Notes under the pieces: generated by a model
The model's input: only the letters and a program-made list of their open reading frames with translations
What the model was told of the DNA's origin: nothing
Databases searched by the model: none
In this document: one piece after another, positions 1 to 11,261 of the stretch
Position numbering within the stretch: position 1 is the first letter of the stretch
Layout: each line of letters starts with the position of its first letter
Position numbers and translations under genes: made by a program
Assembly: GCA_030280995.1 (NCBI GenBank)
Contig: JASXTE010000002.1
Coordinates: 8,635,183-8,699,182, forward strand
Length of the DNA stretch: 64,000 bases
Direction: 5' to 3'
Source of the DNA: Hemileia vastatrix
Lineage: Eukaryota > Basidiomycota > Pucciniomycetes > Pucciniales > Zaghouaniaceae

Positions 1-849
1 CCTAATTATGGGTTTTTAGGCTTTTTTGGGTGATGCATCCACCATAAAAGAAGCCACACCAATATAAAACGTCCACAAAAAAATGTCAAATGCGCCAAGA
101 GTAATCATTCATGCCATAAATAAGTAAAAAAGTAAATTTGTTCCCAAAAAATATTAGAAAATTATTGACCTGAATCTTTTGTAAGTTTCCTGAATACAAA
201 AATTATGGTCCTGTTACATTCAAAATTTTTGAAATATATTTTTTTTCTCTATAATAATGTCTCTAAGTAAAGGTTGATGTGATAGTTTGTATTAATATTA
301 AATTTTTTTATAAATCTTGATTAATGTGGACAAATTAAATATATGTTCAAGGTACTAAAGAAGCACATAAGAGGGTGGCGAGCTAATTTTTGGGTGATGA
401 GGTGTCAATTGGAGGTGAAGAGGAAGGGAGAGAGGTGGATTTGATGCTTGGGGCATCAAGTTTAATTAAAAAGGTGTGTTGGGGTTTCTATTGGAGGCGA
501 ACGGGAGGCAAGCAAGGTGGATTTGAGGGGCCAGGCATCAATAAAAATTGAAAGGGTGTGTTGGGGTGTCTAGTGGAGATGAATGGATGGAGAGTGTGGT
601 GTCTATTGGATGAAAATGGGAGTAAGGCGAGGTGGATTTAAGGGGTGGGGAATCAATTAAATTTGAAAGGGAGTTCTGGGGTGTCTAGTGGAGATGAACA
701 GATGGAGAGCGAGGTAAGTTTGAGGAGTGGGGTTTCTAGTGAAGGTGGAAGGGAAGGGAGAAAGGAAGATTTGAGGTGTAGTGGAATTGGTGGGAACACG
801 AGGGAAGGATAGGATCAGAAACTTATGTTAATTTACAAAGGAAATATTT
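1..849. repeat. GA-rich imperfect repeats, probable interior of Harbinger-like element H1
   Basis: The first 360 bases are AT-rich with no recognisable gene. From about 390 to 790 a GA-rich phrase close to TGGGGTGTCTAGTGGAGATG recurs at irregular spacing (near 395, 479, 561, 675 and 728), giving a degenerate direct-repeat field. Because the sequence from 850 onward is the right end of a Harbinger-like element, and the intact relative at 33300-40499 has a comparable G-rich repeat field (38110-38450), this is probably H1 interior. No coding frame is supported. Confidence 0.5.
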
Positions 850-1185
850 ACAAAAAAGGAATAAACCATGAATGTAAAAAAGATATGAGGGTGTGTAGAT
901 AAAAAAAAAGGTTAAGTGTTTGCCACCAAAATTAAGTAGCATAGAGTGAGGAAAGACTTAAGGATGGCATCAGAAATTATAAGTCATGTGACTTTCTTGA
1001 AAATCCATCATGGATGTGATGAGTTTGGGATCAGGAATTAGGAATGGAAATTGGGGTATAAGAGGCAGGATGTGTATTATTGTGCATTTCTTATCCACTA
1101 GCCCTGGGGCTAGTGGATAAAAATCTTCTGAAATTAATAATGTTGGATCCAGGCAAAAAAAATTCCTGATCCCTAATTGCGGATC
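850..1185. mobile_element. Right end of Harbinger-like transposon H1, interrupted by element A
   Basis: This stretch aligns by eye with the last ~320 bp of the complete element H2 (40175-40480): same order of blocks, the same subterminal palindrome (ATCCACTAGCCC and its complement, 1093-1118), and the start of the same terminal repeat. The terminal repeat is cut at 1185 by the LTR of element A and resumes at 20854-20876 (GGATCCCTGAACATTGAT then CCCC). No transposase is visible inside the window, so this copy is either partial or non-autonomous. Confidence 0.85.
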
Positions 1186-1993
1186 TGTCACCGAACGACC
1201 TACGCACAAGGTTGAGGGTGTTCCTGGGAGTGAGATGGAGGGAGTAGTTTAGAAACTTCTTCAAAGCACAGAGGAAATGTTCGAGGAAGTGATTTGAGAA
1301 TGACTCAAAGGAAGAGCTACTGCTTTCTGATATGTTCAATAAGAATTCTAATATAATTTAAAGGTAATATTAATATTCTTAAGATCTCACAAAGGGTTGG
1401 AAAACTCAATAATCAAAGATTTATATTTTAGAAATGATTACTGAGAAAAATAAGGAAATGTACAATAATAATGATTCAACCTGAAGCTCTACCACTATTA
1501 ACTATGTATACATTTTATAATTTAATTCTAAAGAAATATCGAACCAAAATCCAACCCTTTTTATATCCATTACTCCTCCTTGCATTGACCTCATACCCAT
1601 CCATCATTCTGCACACCACAGACCACCAAAAATACACCTGTTACACCTAGACCCTCCTCACTAACATCCGTTAACCCTTTAATCCTCAACTAACCATCCC
1701 GTCCATGCTCACTATCCCTGTTAATAACCCACAGATACTTAATAAACCTTTTAGTGGAATATTACATTAACTATTGCGCTGTGTCACTTATCAAAGAGAA
1801 AACTAAACACACTATTGAGAGATTGACTAATTTATATTTAAAGTTTAAATTAGCGCAGTTGAATAGTGATTACACAAAGGAAAGTCGTAGTTGCTATGTA
1901 GAATTGTTTTCTGTGCTTCAAGTATGGATTTAGACCTCTGTATTATTGATTTAATGAGCTGCTTTTGCCTCAAGTGTCACGTGGCGTGTGACA
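1186..1993 (-). repeat. 3' LTR of element A
   Basis: 808 bp, TG...CA ends, matching 8797-9281 joined to 20531-20853 and, more distantly, the 725-bp LTRs of element B. It holds TATAATTTAATTCT at 1516-1529, perfectly complementary to the primer-binding site next to the 5' LTR (8782-8795, sense strand), so this point probably marks the transcript 5' end region (start of R). Confidence 0.93.
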
Positions 1994-2003
1994 GATGCCC
2001 GGG

Positions 2004-2010
2004 TATAAAA
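2004..2010 (+). promoter_or_regulatory. TATA box for the antisense gene of element A
   Basis: TATAAAA lies 11 bp inside the element from the LTR edge and 88 bp before the ATG at 2098 of the antisense gene. The same box sits at the equivalent place in element B (49536-49542, minus strand), again preceded by CCCGGG, so the arrangement is conserved between two copies. Confidence 0.55.
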
Positions 2011-2097
2011 CGCAAGCTCCATTGAGCGTGAGACATATTCTTCCCACACTACTTTCTCTGACTCCTTCATTTATTTATTATTATTTTTACTTGTATT

Positions 2098-2850
2098 ATG
2101 TCAAACTGCCCTACTCCAACTCCCACACCCCCACACCCCAAAGCGGATGGTTGAATTGTTAAATGGAAATATTCCCAAGCATGCACGGCCTGAAAATTGA
2201 TGGAGTATTTTTGCGTCGAAAGCACGGCCACATGAGGTCCTCTCCAGAAATGCAAGTTTTGCCGCTGGAGACGGGTGACGTGTGATGCTCTCTTAAAAAA
2301 TGAGGACATCAAGCGAAGATTTACCAAGACTAAGTACTGGGTAATCCCAAAGACCAAAGAGGTGGTCGAAGACATTTGGGACGTGTCGGTCGGGAACAGT
2401 TGTTTGGTAGAAGAAGTTGAGGAAGAGGTTGAGGATACCGTGGCAACTTGGGTAACCCAGGCCACAGGTAGAAAACGAGGGGTGGAAGAGGAGGTGGATG
2501 AACTGGTTGAAGAGGATGAGGATGGAGTTCCCATCTCAAACCGGACTCCAAGGAAGCGGCGGATGATCATCAAAGATTATGAAGAGGAGAAGGAAGTGAC
2601 AGTAGAGGTCACCCCAAGGCTATTCTTAGAGCCTGACCTGGTTTTCGAAGTAAGTCTGCCTTTTCTTGTTTCAAGATTCTGTTACTGATGACTGTATGTT
2701 CTTTAGAATTCAGATGTCATCGCGGAAGCTCCAATTGTGGAAGCTGCGCCATTGCTGCCAATTGAAGCAAGTAAACTGGCGGTTGATTCAAGGGAGGATA
2801 AAGAGGAAACCCTTGACCAGGTATGGTCAAAGAAACCTTGGCAGGGTTGA
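2098..2850 (+). pseudogene. Antisense Cys-cluster gene of element A (broken)
   Basis: It runs opposite to gag-pol, between the chromodomain and the 3' LTR. The ATG at 2098 opens a frame of about 231 codons: exon 1 at 2098-2649, intron 2650-2706 (GT...AG), exon 2 at 2707-2850. The N-terminal part carries cysteines spaced as in the element B copy (C-X2-C-X6-C-X12-C-X2-C-X6-C), a spacing known from fungal Zn2Cys6 DNA-binding domains, but here one Cys codon is TGA. Stops fall at 2152, 2191 and 2233; the last matches CGA in element B, a CpG-type change. After the cluster come a basic stretch, then a long acidic Glu/Val-rich tail. The stop at 2848-2850 is shared with element B. Function unknown; DNA or RNA binding is inferred only from the cysteine pattern. 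Confidence 0.65.
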
Positions 2851-3938
2851 AGAGCTTGATTCATCAATAATTTAAGTGATGAGATCAACAAGATTGTCAA
2901 TGCCGCCTCTTTCAATGAGGCAGAAGAATTACTGGAGATTGGAGAAGTGGTACTGGTAGGAGAGGAGGAGGTATTTGAAAAATGCAGGAAGGAAATAAGG
3001 GTGGTATTTGAAAAAATGAAGAAATTGGTTTGGGAGAAAATAAAGAGAAAATTTGAAATGGAAAGAGAAAAAATAAAAAATAAAAAGCAATTTGTGTATT
3101 TATTTTATTTTGTTGTTTTAATTAAAATTTTAATATATATGTTATAAGATTTTAAAAAAGAAAAGAAAAAGAAAGAAAAAAAATATTTGAATAAAATTTT
3201 TGTTTTAAATTTTGAAAGAAGAAAAGAAAAAATATTTAACTGAGAAAATTTTAGTTTAAGTTTTGAAAGGAAAAAAAAAATTTAAGTAAGAAAAAAAAAT
3301 ATAGTTGATTGAAACAATTTCATTTGAAATGAAAATTTAATGAGAGAAAAAAATTTTATTTGTGAAAGTTTATTTATTAAAGTTTAGAGGAATTTTGGTA
3401 ATTTGAAAAGAAAGAAAGAAAAAAAAATAGTTTTGAAAAAAGAATTTGAAAGAAGGAAGTAATTTTTTCGAAGAATTTTAAAGAGAGATTTAAAGGTTGA
3501 AGTGAAGTTTGAGAAAGATTGTCGTATTGAGTTTGTGAAAAATTTTGATAGTTTGAAGAAAAATAAATAAGGGAAAGAAGAAAAGTTTTAAAGGAGAAAA
3601 GAAAGAAAATTAAAGGAATTATTGATTTTTTAAGATTTTATTTCAATGAATTTTAAGACTTTATTTTTATTATTTTACTTTATTTTATTTTTTTAATTTT
3701 AACTTTTTAATTTAATTTTAGTTTATTTTATTTTATTTTATTTTATTTTATTTATTTAGTTTATTTATTCATTTTTTTTAAAAGGTTGAAAAAAGCTTTT
3801 GAAAAGAAGAAAGAAGAAAAGAGAAAACAGAGTAAGGATTTTTAGAAGCGATGAAGTTTTAGAATTTTAAGAAAAGAAAAGAAAAGAAAAGAAAAAGAAA
3901 AGAAAAAAGAGAAGAGAAGAGAAAAATAAAAGAGAGTT
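2851..3938. other. Purine-rich then AT-rich non-coding stretch of element A
   Basis: Between the antisense gene and the chromodomain stop. About 2850-3060 still resembles coding (acidic, coiled-coil-like in one frame) and is conserved with element B 48480-48690, so it may be a further exon or 3' UTR. From 3060 to 3938 the sequence is AG-rich with runs of GAAAA, and a TTTTA repeat at about 3690-3760. No other gene is visible. Confidence 0.6.
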
Positions 3939-5180
3939 CTAAGGTTTTGGTTTTAAAAAATATTTCAGATGAAAAGATTTTAGGAGTTCAGGGGTATTAG
4001 AAACATTGATGGCTGGTTCCCAGGATGTTTTGTCTGAGTCATCGAGGAAGCCTTCCCATTCCATGAGGTATTGAAGTTTCCCCTTGCGCATTCTTGAATC
4101 AAGGATATGGCTTACTTACCACTCTAGATGGTCTTCTACTTCAACCGGTTCCGGAGGAGGTTGGTTCCTGCCCGGGTATGTTTCTCAAGCCAGTTCCAGG
4201 AGAGATATGTGAAAAACAGGGTGAATAGCCTGCCATTTAGGAGGTAGCTTGAGTCAAAATTCAGTTTTAAAAACTTCGGAGTTGATTTCGAATGGTCCCA
4301 AGAGTTTTTCGGCCAGTTTCTTTGATGGTTGAGTTGTTTGAATGTTTCGTGCGTTGAGCCATACTTTGTTGCCTGGTTTGAAGGAAGGAGCAGATTGTCA
4401 ATGTTTGTCAGCTTGTGACTTGTACCTTCGAATCGCTAATTCCAAGTTTGATTTAAGTTCTTCTTGGAGTCATGATATGGTTCAAAGATAATTTTCTGCA
4501 GGATGACTAGTTCCTACATGGATTGAGTTGAATAGAGGATGTCTTCCATAAACAGTTTCAAAGGGAGATTTTCATGTCGAAGAGTAAGTCAAGTTATTAT
4601 AAGCAAATTAGGCCAATGGTAACCATGTGGTCCAATTGTCTTTTTGATAACTGACATACATTCAAAGGTATTGTTTGAGGATTTGGTTGACCCTTTCCAT
4701 TTACCCATTGGTTTCAGGATGATAGGCTGTGGAGAAATTCCTTGTGATATTGAGTTGTCGACACCATTGAGTCCAGAATTTGGATACAAACAATGAGCCT
4801 CTATTTGAAATAATATCATTAGGTTAGCCATGTTTGGAAAATACATATTCCAGAAACAACTTTGACAAATCTTCTGCTGTAGCAGTAGTAGTGGTTTTAA
4901 TGAAAATAGACATTTTTGAAAATCTATCTATTATTACTAATATAGCATCAAAAGTATTAGAAAGAGGAAGTTGAGAGATGAAATCCATAGATAAAGATTC
5001 CCAAGGCTTAGAGGGAATAGGAAGTGGTTGAAGCAACCCATGCTTCTGGTGATGGGGAGCCTTATTCCTATTACATTCTTAACAAGATCTTATATAGGCC
5101 TTGATTTCTCTGGTCATTCCTGGCCAGAAGAAATCCCTTGCTATTAACTGGTAGGTTTTATCAACCCCAAAATGACCAGC
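3939..5180 (-). pseudogene. Element A integrase with C-terminal chromodomain (broken)
   Basis: Minus-strand frames show an HHCC-type integrase N-terminus (His pair ...AGHFGVDKTY near 5170, Cys residues near 5080), the integrase core ([23 protein letters not shown] near 4920-4990) and, at the 3' end (about 3960-4130), a chromodomain with the hallmark LQYLMEWEGF and WEPA. Chromodomains in Ty3 integrases are known to steer insertion to particular chromatin. The frame is split by stops, one of them between the two Cys of the zinc motif, so this copy cannot make an integrase. It ends at TAG 3939-3941. Confidence 0.88.
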
Positions 5181-5270
5181 TAATGGAGAATCATGTCAAC
5201 TGTTGAAAATCCATAATTTTATTTCATTGTTGTTAAGTATGACTACTCTACCTTTGAAAACTAATAGACC

Positions 5271-6718
5271 TTATTTAATACTAAATCTTTTGGCCCCTTG
5301 CTTCGAGAGTATTTTGTCTTTTAACCATAAACAATACTTATCCTTTGACTGAGCTTTGAGGATGTTGGATAGTGGATTTTGAAAAGATTGAATTGTCATT
5401 GAATTAAGTTGATTAGTCATTAACATTGATTTGTTGAAGACTAATTTCACATTTGCTGGGTTTTTGTCAGAAAATGCATCCCCCCGATGTGACAGGATAT
5501 CTGGGACAATACAGTTCTTACCTGGGTAATAGGAAATAGAAAAAGGAAATTCAGACAGAAATTCAGCCCACCTGGCTTGAGGCCTGGTTAACACTTTGGA
5601 AGAAATAAAGTATTTCAAAGCATTATGGTCAGTTAGGATTTGGAAAGGACTATTTAGGCTGAGAAGAAAAGAGCGCCATTTTTTAAGACAATGAATAATA
5701 GCTAAAAGCTCCTTGTCATGAATTTCATAATTTAATTCTGCCGCAATGAGTTTGCATGACTCAAAAGAAACAGGATGAAACAATTTTGTTTCAGGATTGA
5801 ATTGATAAATGACCCCTGCAATAGCATAATTGCTAGCTTCTGTCTCGACTATTGTCAAAGCAGAAGGATCAAAGTGTCAAAGAATTGGAGCTGTGGTAAA
5901 CGCAGTCTTCAATGCTTTGAATTCCATTTGTTCTGTAGAAGTAAAAACAAATGGAATATCTTTTCTAAGAAGAGAAGTAAGATTGGAAATAGTTTTAGAG
6001 TAATCTTTAATAAATCTTCTATAGAAATTGGCAAAACCCAAAAATCCTTGGAGGGATTTATTGGTTTTGGACTCAGGCCATTCCAGGACTTTTTGGACTT
6101 TTTGTCATTCATTACTAAACCATCAGTGGACAACGTAAACCCCAAAATATCAATAGATTTAATATGGAATTTGCATTTATTGTGCTTGGCTTAGAGACCG
6201 TGATCTTGAAGGCGATTTAGAAACTGTCAAACATGATGAATATGTTCATCTAGTGTCTTTGAGAAAATTAAAATATTGTCTAAGTAGATGACAACAAATT
6301 GTTTGACAAAATCTTGAAATATGTCATTAACAAAAGTTTGAAAAGTAGATGGTGCATTGCATAATCCAAAAGGCATGACTAAATATTCAAAACTACCAAA
6401 TCTAGTGCACATTTCAGTTAGTGGTTCATGACCTTCCGCAATGCGAATAAGATTACAAGCGCCTCTAAGATCAATTTTAGAAAAGAAATTAGCACCATTA
6501 AAAAGGGTAAGAAGCAATGACATAGGAGGAACGGGATATGTGTTGTTTTTTGTGACTGTGTTGAGCTTTCTATAGTTAACACACAACCTAAGGCTACCAT
6601 CTTTTTTCTTTACAAAAAGAACAGGGGAGCCGGTTGGAGATTTACTGGCTCTGATGAAACCTTTGGCTACATTCTCTGCAATCGAGTCTTGAAGAACTCG
6701 AGATTTGTCCTTCAACAA
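5271..6718 (-). pseudogene. Element A reverse transcriptase and RNase H (broken)
   Basis: The RT fingers and palm are clear (SPTGSPVLFVKKKDGSLRLC, then KIDLRGACNLI, then FGLCNAPSTFQ), followed by RNase H (5271-5858: ETEASNYAIAGV ... LTDHNALKYF). The catalytic box reads VIYLDNILIF, i.e. YLDN instead of the usual YLDD. Element B carries the same replacement. Frames break near 6200 and 5900. RNase H begins with Glu where Asp is normal (TEAS for TDAS), while B keeps Asp. Confidence 0.9.
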
Positions 6719-6853
6719 AGAATAAACAGGACCTGCCAGAGGGACTGGACCTATTAACTCTATTTGATGGTTGTAGGGTTGATGAGGTGGTAACTTATAG
6801 GCCTTGCGGATTGAGAAAACATCGAGGAAATCATTATGGATATCCAGTAGAGT

Positions 6854-7467
6854 TTATTTAATGGCTTCAACGTTTATTTGGTTGTCCTCATCATCTTCGA
6901 GAGAATCTTTTGAGGGAAGACAAGAATTGAGAGAGAATAATTGGACTACTTTGAGGCAATTTAAATCCTCTTCGAGTGAAGTGATCAAGCTAGAAGGGTT
7001 AGCCAATCGCTCATTTAGAGAAAGATCAGATGCTTTCAAGTCATCTGGCAGAGATTTGTCCTCTAGCAGGACATTGTAAGGTGGGTTGTTTAACTCCCTA
7101 TTTACCTGCATTGAAGAATCAGAAATATACTTAGCCCGTGGGGTGATCAATCCCTGTGACCAATCAATTTCAGGATTCCAATGCGTTAAAAAGTCATGGC
7201 CAAGGATGGTATCGTCCATTCTTGGGGCGTCCAACATTGATAATTCCCACTCAAAGGGGGGGAAATTCGGAAATTTAAAAACCCATAAAACTTTCTTAAC
7301 CAATATTTGGGTTCCTCTGATTCGACCAAATAAATTGGAGTTTGATCAATATTTGTGAATGCCAGTTTTAACTTCTCGGCAAAAGATAAACTGACAAAAG
7401 AAATTGAAGCTCCAGAGTCTATAAGACAACTGAAGGGGGTATCCTCCTTGAAAAGAATGAATCTCAA
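6854..7467 (-). pseudogene. Element A protease and spacer to RT
   Basis: The retropepsin motif CLIDSGASISFVS is present with an intact D-S-G triad (about 7405-7440), then the flap and Gly-rich region run into an acidic spacer (6854-7190) leading to RT. A frame change separates the two parts near 7250. The protease would mature the Gag-Pol polyprotein in an intact element. The equivalent site in B is D-Y-G. Confidence 0.85.
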
Positions 7468-7876
7468 GTGGTTTTAGGCAACTCCAGTCCTTAAGACATG
7501 GAGGTTCTGTGCACTGGGAGGGATAAGATAGTTTGCTTTTCACACAAGTAAACTATCTACTAGTTTTTTGACCTTGAACTAGTACCTTCTCTTTCCTTCA
7601 ACTTTACACAATCTTCTAGCTTGTGTTTACCCCCACAATACATACATAACCCATTATCTGCTTGTCTCTTCCTCTCAGCTTCTTTAAGTTCCCCTTTTGG
7701 ATCCAGTACCTTACTGATATTGCCTGGGGTCGAGGTTTGTCCTTTCCCTTATTGGGTTGGGATTTAGTTGTCTATGGGTGTGAAGAAGGTCCCTGTTTAA
7801 AATTTAGGCCTTGAGATTTGTTGGGGTATCAAGGATGTTGTAGTCGTCCTTGGTAAACGCCGTCAAGTTCAAGGGT

Positions 7877-8719
7877 TCAATCCATTAAATCCGTTAAAGT
7901 AGTTATCTTCTGACCATGAAGTTTTAATTGATCTAGAATCCTCAAAGGAAGTCCCTTTTTGAAATGATACTTGAAGGCAGCATCATTCCAACCTACTCGA
8001 GTTTGAAGTGATCTCAAGTTCAAAATATATTCAGAGGCTTTACCATTATCACTCATGCAGAGGAAATCCAGTTCAATTTCTTCATTGTCAGTTTCATTAG
8101 GGTCACCAAACAACATAATGAGTTGGTCTTCAAACTTTTCCCACTTATTAATGAGTAAGTGGGTTTCTGTCAAAGAGAGCATGAGAAGATAAGGTTCAAA
8201 CCACCTTGCTACTTTTCCGGCTAGGAATGAAGAAGCATAAACAACCTTTGATCGGTTGTTATTGAAGGTTCGAGGGTCTTTATGGAACAGGAGCTTGCAG
8301 GTTTGCAAGAAGGGGCACAATCTGTCTGGATTTTCTCCATAAAATTTATCAGGAGATCTCATTGAAGGAGTTTTGAATTTTGATCCCTCCAAAGATGTTG
8401 GATTTGAAAAGGTTTTCATGAAAAGTCTCATGAAGTCTTCCAGAGAATTATATGGTCCAGGTTCTGAAGGTTGACCAGAAGGGTGAGTAGCAGGGGCAAA
8501 TGGTGCCTCATGCATTGTATCCTCTCTTTCTTCTTCCTTGCTAGAACCATCAAAATCCTGGGAGATGTCTTCTACAGATTGAACTGAGTGTCCCCGTTCC
8601 CTAAGGTTGAGAGGTTCCAGGGAGTGAGTGCGGGAAACAGGCCATGTGGCTTTTGGCCTGCCTCTGGTGCAAGACCTAGTAGTAGCGCCCGTAGGAGGAG
8701 TGTGTTGAACAGGTGCCAT
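7877..8719 (-). CDS. Element A Gag (capsid/nucleocapsid precursor), 280 aa
   Basis: Open frame of 280 codons from ATG 8719 to 7877. Residues 1-80 are Pro/Thr/Arg then acidic. From about residue 90 the retrotransposon Gag fold signature appears (LEDFMRLFMKTF, PDKFYGENPDRLCPFLQTC, SSFLAGKVARWFEPYL, WEKFEDQLIMLFGDPN), typical of Ty3 Gag that assembles virus-like particles. The stop at TTDLMD is shared with element B. Downstream of the stop, near 7630-7665, a single zinc knuckle CMYCGGKHKLEDC survives in another stretch, so the stop probably truncated a longer Gag or sits where pol was reached by recoding. It is the only Gag of the A/B family without internal stops here. Confidence 0.85.
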   Translation of the reverse strand: MAPVQHTPPTGATTRSCTRGRPKATWPVSRTHSLEPLNLRERGHSVQSVEDISQDFDGSSKEEEREDTMHEAPFAPATHPSGQPSEPGPYNSLEDFMRLFMKTFSNPTSLEGSKFKTPSMRSPDKFYGENPDRLCPFLQTCKLLFHKDPRTFNNNRSKVVYASSFLAGKVARWFEPYLLMLSLTETHLLINKWEKFEDQLIMLFGDPNETDNEEIELDFLCMSDNGKASEYILNLRSLQTRVGWNDAAFKYHFKKGLPLRILDQLKLHGQKITTLTDLMD

Positions 8720-8781
8720 TTAAAGAATTTAAAACACCTGAAAAAAAAGGATGTAGTAGTGCCAAAGAATGAGAACTACGG

Positions 8782-8795
8782 AGAATTAAATTATA
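8782..8795 (-). promoter_or_regulatory. Primer-binding site of element A, self-complementary to its LTR
   Basis: On the sense (minus) strand, TATAATTTAATTCT begins two bases after the 5' LTR. It is the exact reverse complement of a 14-base site inside the 3' LTR (1516-1529 on the plus strand) and does not look like a tRNA 3' end. Tf1/sushi-type Ty3 elements are known to prime from the 5' end of their own RNA, and this fits. The copy of that site in A's 5' LTR (near 9124-9140) has mutated. Confidence 0.7.
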
Positions 8796-8796
8796 C

Positions 8797-9281
8797 TGTC
8801 ACCAACCACCTACCCAAAAGGTTGAGGGTGTTCCTGGAAGTGAGATGGAGGGAGTAGTTTTGAAACTTCTTTGAAGAACAGAGGAAATGTTTGAGGAAGT
8901 GATTTGAAGATGACTAGAAGTAGGAGCTACTGCTTTGAGATATGTTAAATAAGAATTTTAATATAATTTAAAGGTAATATTAATATTCTTAAGATCTCAC
9001 AAAGGGTTGGAAAACTCAATAATCAAAGATTTAAGTTTTAGAAATGATTACTGAGAAAAATAAGGAAATGTACAATAATAATTATTTAACCTGAAACTTT
9101 ACTACTATTAACTATATAGACATTTTTTAATTTAATTATAAAGAAATATCGAACCAAAATCCAACCCCTTTTATATCCATTACTCCTCCTCACATTGACC
9201 TCATACCCATCCATCATTCCGCACACCACAGATCACCAAAAATACACCCATTAAACCTGGATCCTCCTCACTAACATCCAT
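8797..9281 (-). repeat. 5' LTR of element A, first part
   Basis: 485 bp starting TGTCACC, similar to 1186-1670. It is interrupted at 9281/9282 by the LTR of element C; the remainder is at 20531-20853. Confidence 0.92.
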
Positions 9282-10445
9282 TATGGTAAGGTAAACTCTT
9301 ACAGTCGCCTTGCTGTAAGAAGAATCCGGAGGAGATATGTGGATTTAGCTGAAAACCCCGTCCTTCCAATAAAAATATCAAAATGGGAATTATAAATCAC
9401 TAAGCTAACCAGTCTACTTGGATCTGATCAATAAAAAATAATGAAACTCTAAAATATTTAACGCTTATTGAGATTTAATGATTGTGGCTGTTGAGTAAAG
9501 AAATACTGATAACAACAATTAAGGTGTACCAGTGAAAGATCTGTAAAGATTGACTTTTATGTTTTTATAATAATTTGAATTTTTTATGAGACAGCAATAA
9601 TCAAGTCCCAGCAATGAAGACCTTTCTAAAGATACCCTGTATGAAGTGTGATTTAAATTGTTGAGTAGTATTTCTAAAATGTTATATATAAAATATAAAG
9701 TTATAAGGGTATTACAAATTTATTTAATTTTTTGAGTAATAAAAAATAAGACCGTGGTGGTTAATGATTAAGCTGTATGTTGTATCCCCCCTTTCAATTT
9801 CGAGTTTGAGAGGCGCTTAAGTATTCCTAGTCACGTGCCTAAGTTTTCCCCTCCAGAGCTCTCCCAGAGTCAATCCGGAGCCCGTACGGAGTTGGAACAG
9901 AGTCTGTATGGAGTCTGTATGGAGTCCGTACGGAGTCGGAACAGAGTCTGTACGGAGTCCGTACGGAGTCCGTCCGGACTTCCGGACTCAATTAGAACCT
10001 TAAACACTATTATAAAAAATCTAAAAAAATTACACATGATAGAGCTACTTCCCCTTTATATTCCAAACTAATTTTCGTAGTCTGCGCAGCTCTAATTACC
10101 CCGTGAAAATTTATCAAAGTTAAGTAATTTCTGAAAACGTAAATATTTCTATAAAACTTTAAAATTCATTTAAAAATATAAGAAAAATAGTAAAAGTTCT
10201 GGGAAAATTTCCCAAGGTTCTTGAGTGACTCGACTTGATACTTATAAACTTTTCAGACCGTAAAAATAAGTTTTCTCCATAAAATAAATTGTTTTGTGTA
10301 GGCATTTGCTCATGACCAATGTCTTCATATTTAAAACTCAAATAAATTAAATAAAACCCTTTTATAAAATAATAACGCCAATCTTGCACTCCGTAATAAC
10401 TCCATTTAGGTACTTAGGTGCCATACTAATCTTTAGGCTACCACA
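9282..10445 (-). repeat. 3' LTR of element C, with internal 10-bp GTACGGAGTC-type array
   Basis: 1164 bp, ends TATGGTAAGG...GGCTACCACA. Near 9873-9990 it holds a GC-rich minisatellite made of CCGTACGGAGT-like units, standing out from the AT-rich surroundings. The partner LTR (19385-20526, 1142 bp) and the solo LTR (45864-46982, 1119 bp) differ mainly in this array. Confidence 0.9.
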
Positions 10446-10631
10446 TCCTCCCTCCAATTGAGAATGTCCCCATTCTTAAGACTTTGCATAAGTGGTCGAA
10501 CACAATATTCATCTTTAACCTTCAACCACCATCTTCTTTAATCAACTTTAAAATTCATCTTCATCAATATGTCTTTCAAAGAACTTGTCGCTCCATGTGA
10601 ACTCTGCGCTTGATACCAGGTACCTTGTTTA

Positions 10632-11261
10632 ATGTCCAACCCTAATCTTCCTGGCAGGACAGCTTGCAACTTATGCCGTGTGAAAAAAGTCAAATGTAAC
10701 CGGCCAATAGTTCCTTCTAAAACAAACGTATATTTAGGACCAGCAACTCTCCCTGATCCTTCAACTTCTAAAAAACAATCAAAATTTCCTGTCTTCTTAA
10801 AACGAATAAGATCAAAAAAAGCTTCAAAAGTTCGATCTTTTTCAGCGGATCCCGGCCTAATTTTGCCTTCACAAGATCCTAATCCTATAACGCCAGTGCC
10901 CCCAACCAACTTTGCTGAGACTATGTTTCCTGGCTCTAAATGTAAGACCCTATTATCTTACTAAAAAAAAACTTTTAATCAAAATTGACTAAACCTATGA
11001 CTTAATAACATATTTGAACTTCTAGCTGTCGAAATAACCAACACTGATGATGTTGGTAGAGTGAAGACGGACTATATCAATCATTATCCAAATTTTCATT
11101 GCTATCTTTTTCTTGACTTTACTAATGAGCTGAAATGAAAAATGCTGGCCTATTTTCAAGAAACTCCAGCTAATAACCATGAAGACCTCATGAAAAGAAG
11201 AATTTTAATGCAAAGCTTTGATAATGATGTTGAACAATTTCAAAGAAATTATCTTTTCTAA
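10632..11261 (+). pseudogene. Antisense gene of element C with a half zinc-cluster, homologous to an exon in D
   Basis: It runs opposite to element C. Exon 1 at 10632-10941 encodes about 103 residues beginning with TACNLCRVKKVKCNRP, the first half (C-X2-C-X6-C with basic residues) of a fungal Zn2Cys6 motif, then a Pro/Ser/Lys-rich stretch. The intron 10942-11025 (GTAAG...CTAG) keeps the frame. Exon 2 at 11026-11261 ends TTC-TAA and has one stop, TGA at 11136-11138. The last ~40 residues (YFQETPANNHEDLMKRR...VEQF) match the minus-strand exon at 63703-63999 of element D (YFQSTPSRDPQDLEKR...VEHF). Conservation between diverged elements suggests a former protein-coding role; its function is unknown. 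Confidence 0.65.

Noticed and set aside
1091..1339. Small minus-strand frame across the H1/LTR junction
   Set aside because: It spans an insertion boundary, so it cannot be an ancestral gene.
2067..2573. 168-codon minus-strand Ser/Thr-rich frame
   Set aside because: It is the complement of the acidic Glu-rich antisense gene; the plus-strand frame has the intron and conservation with element B. The same applies to 48932-49429.
9835..10071. Small open frame across the LTR minisatellite
   Set aside because: It translates the GTACGGAGTC array and changes between LTR copies; not conserved.
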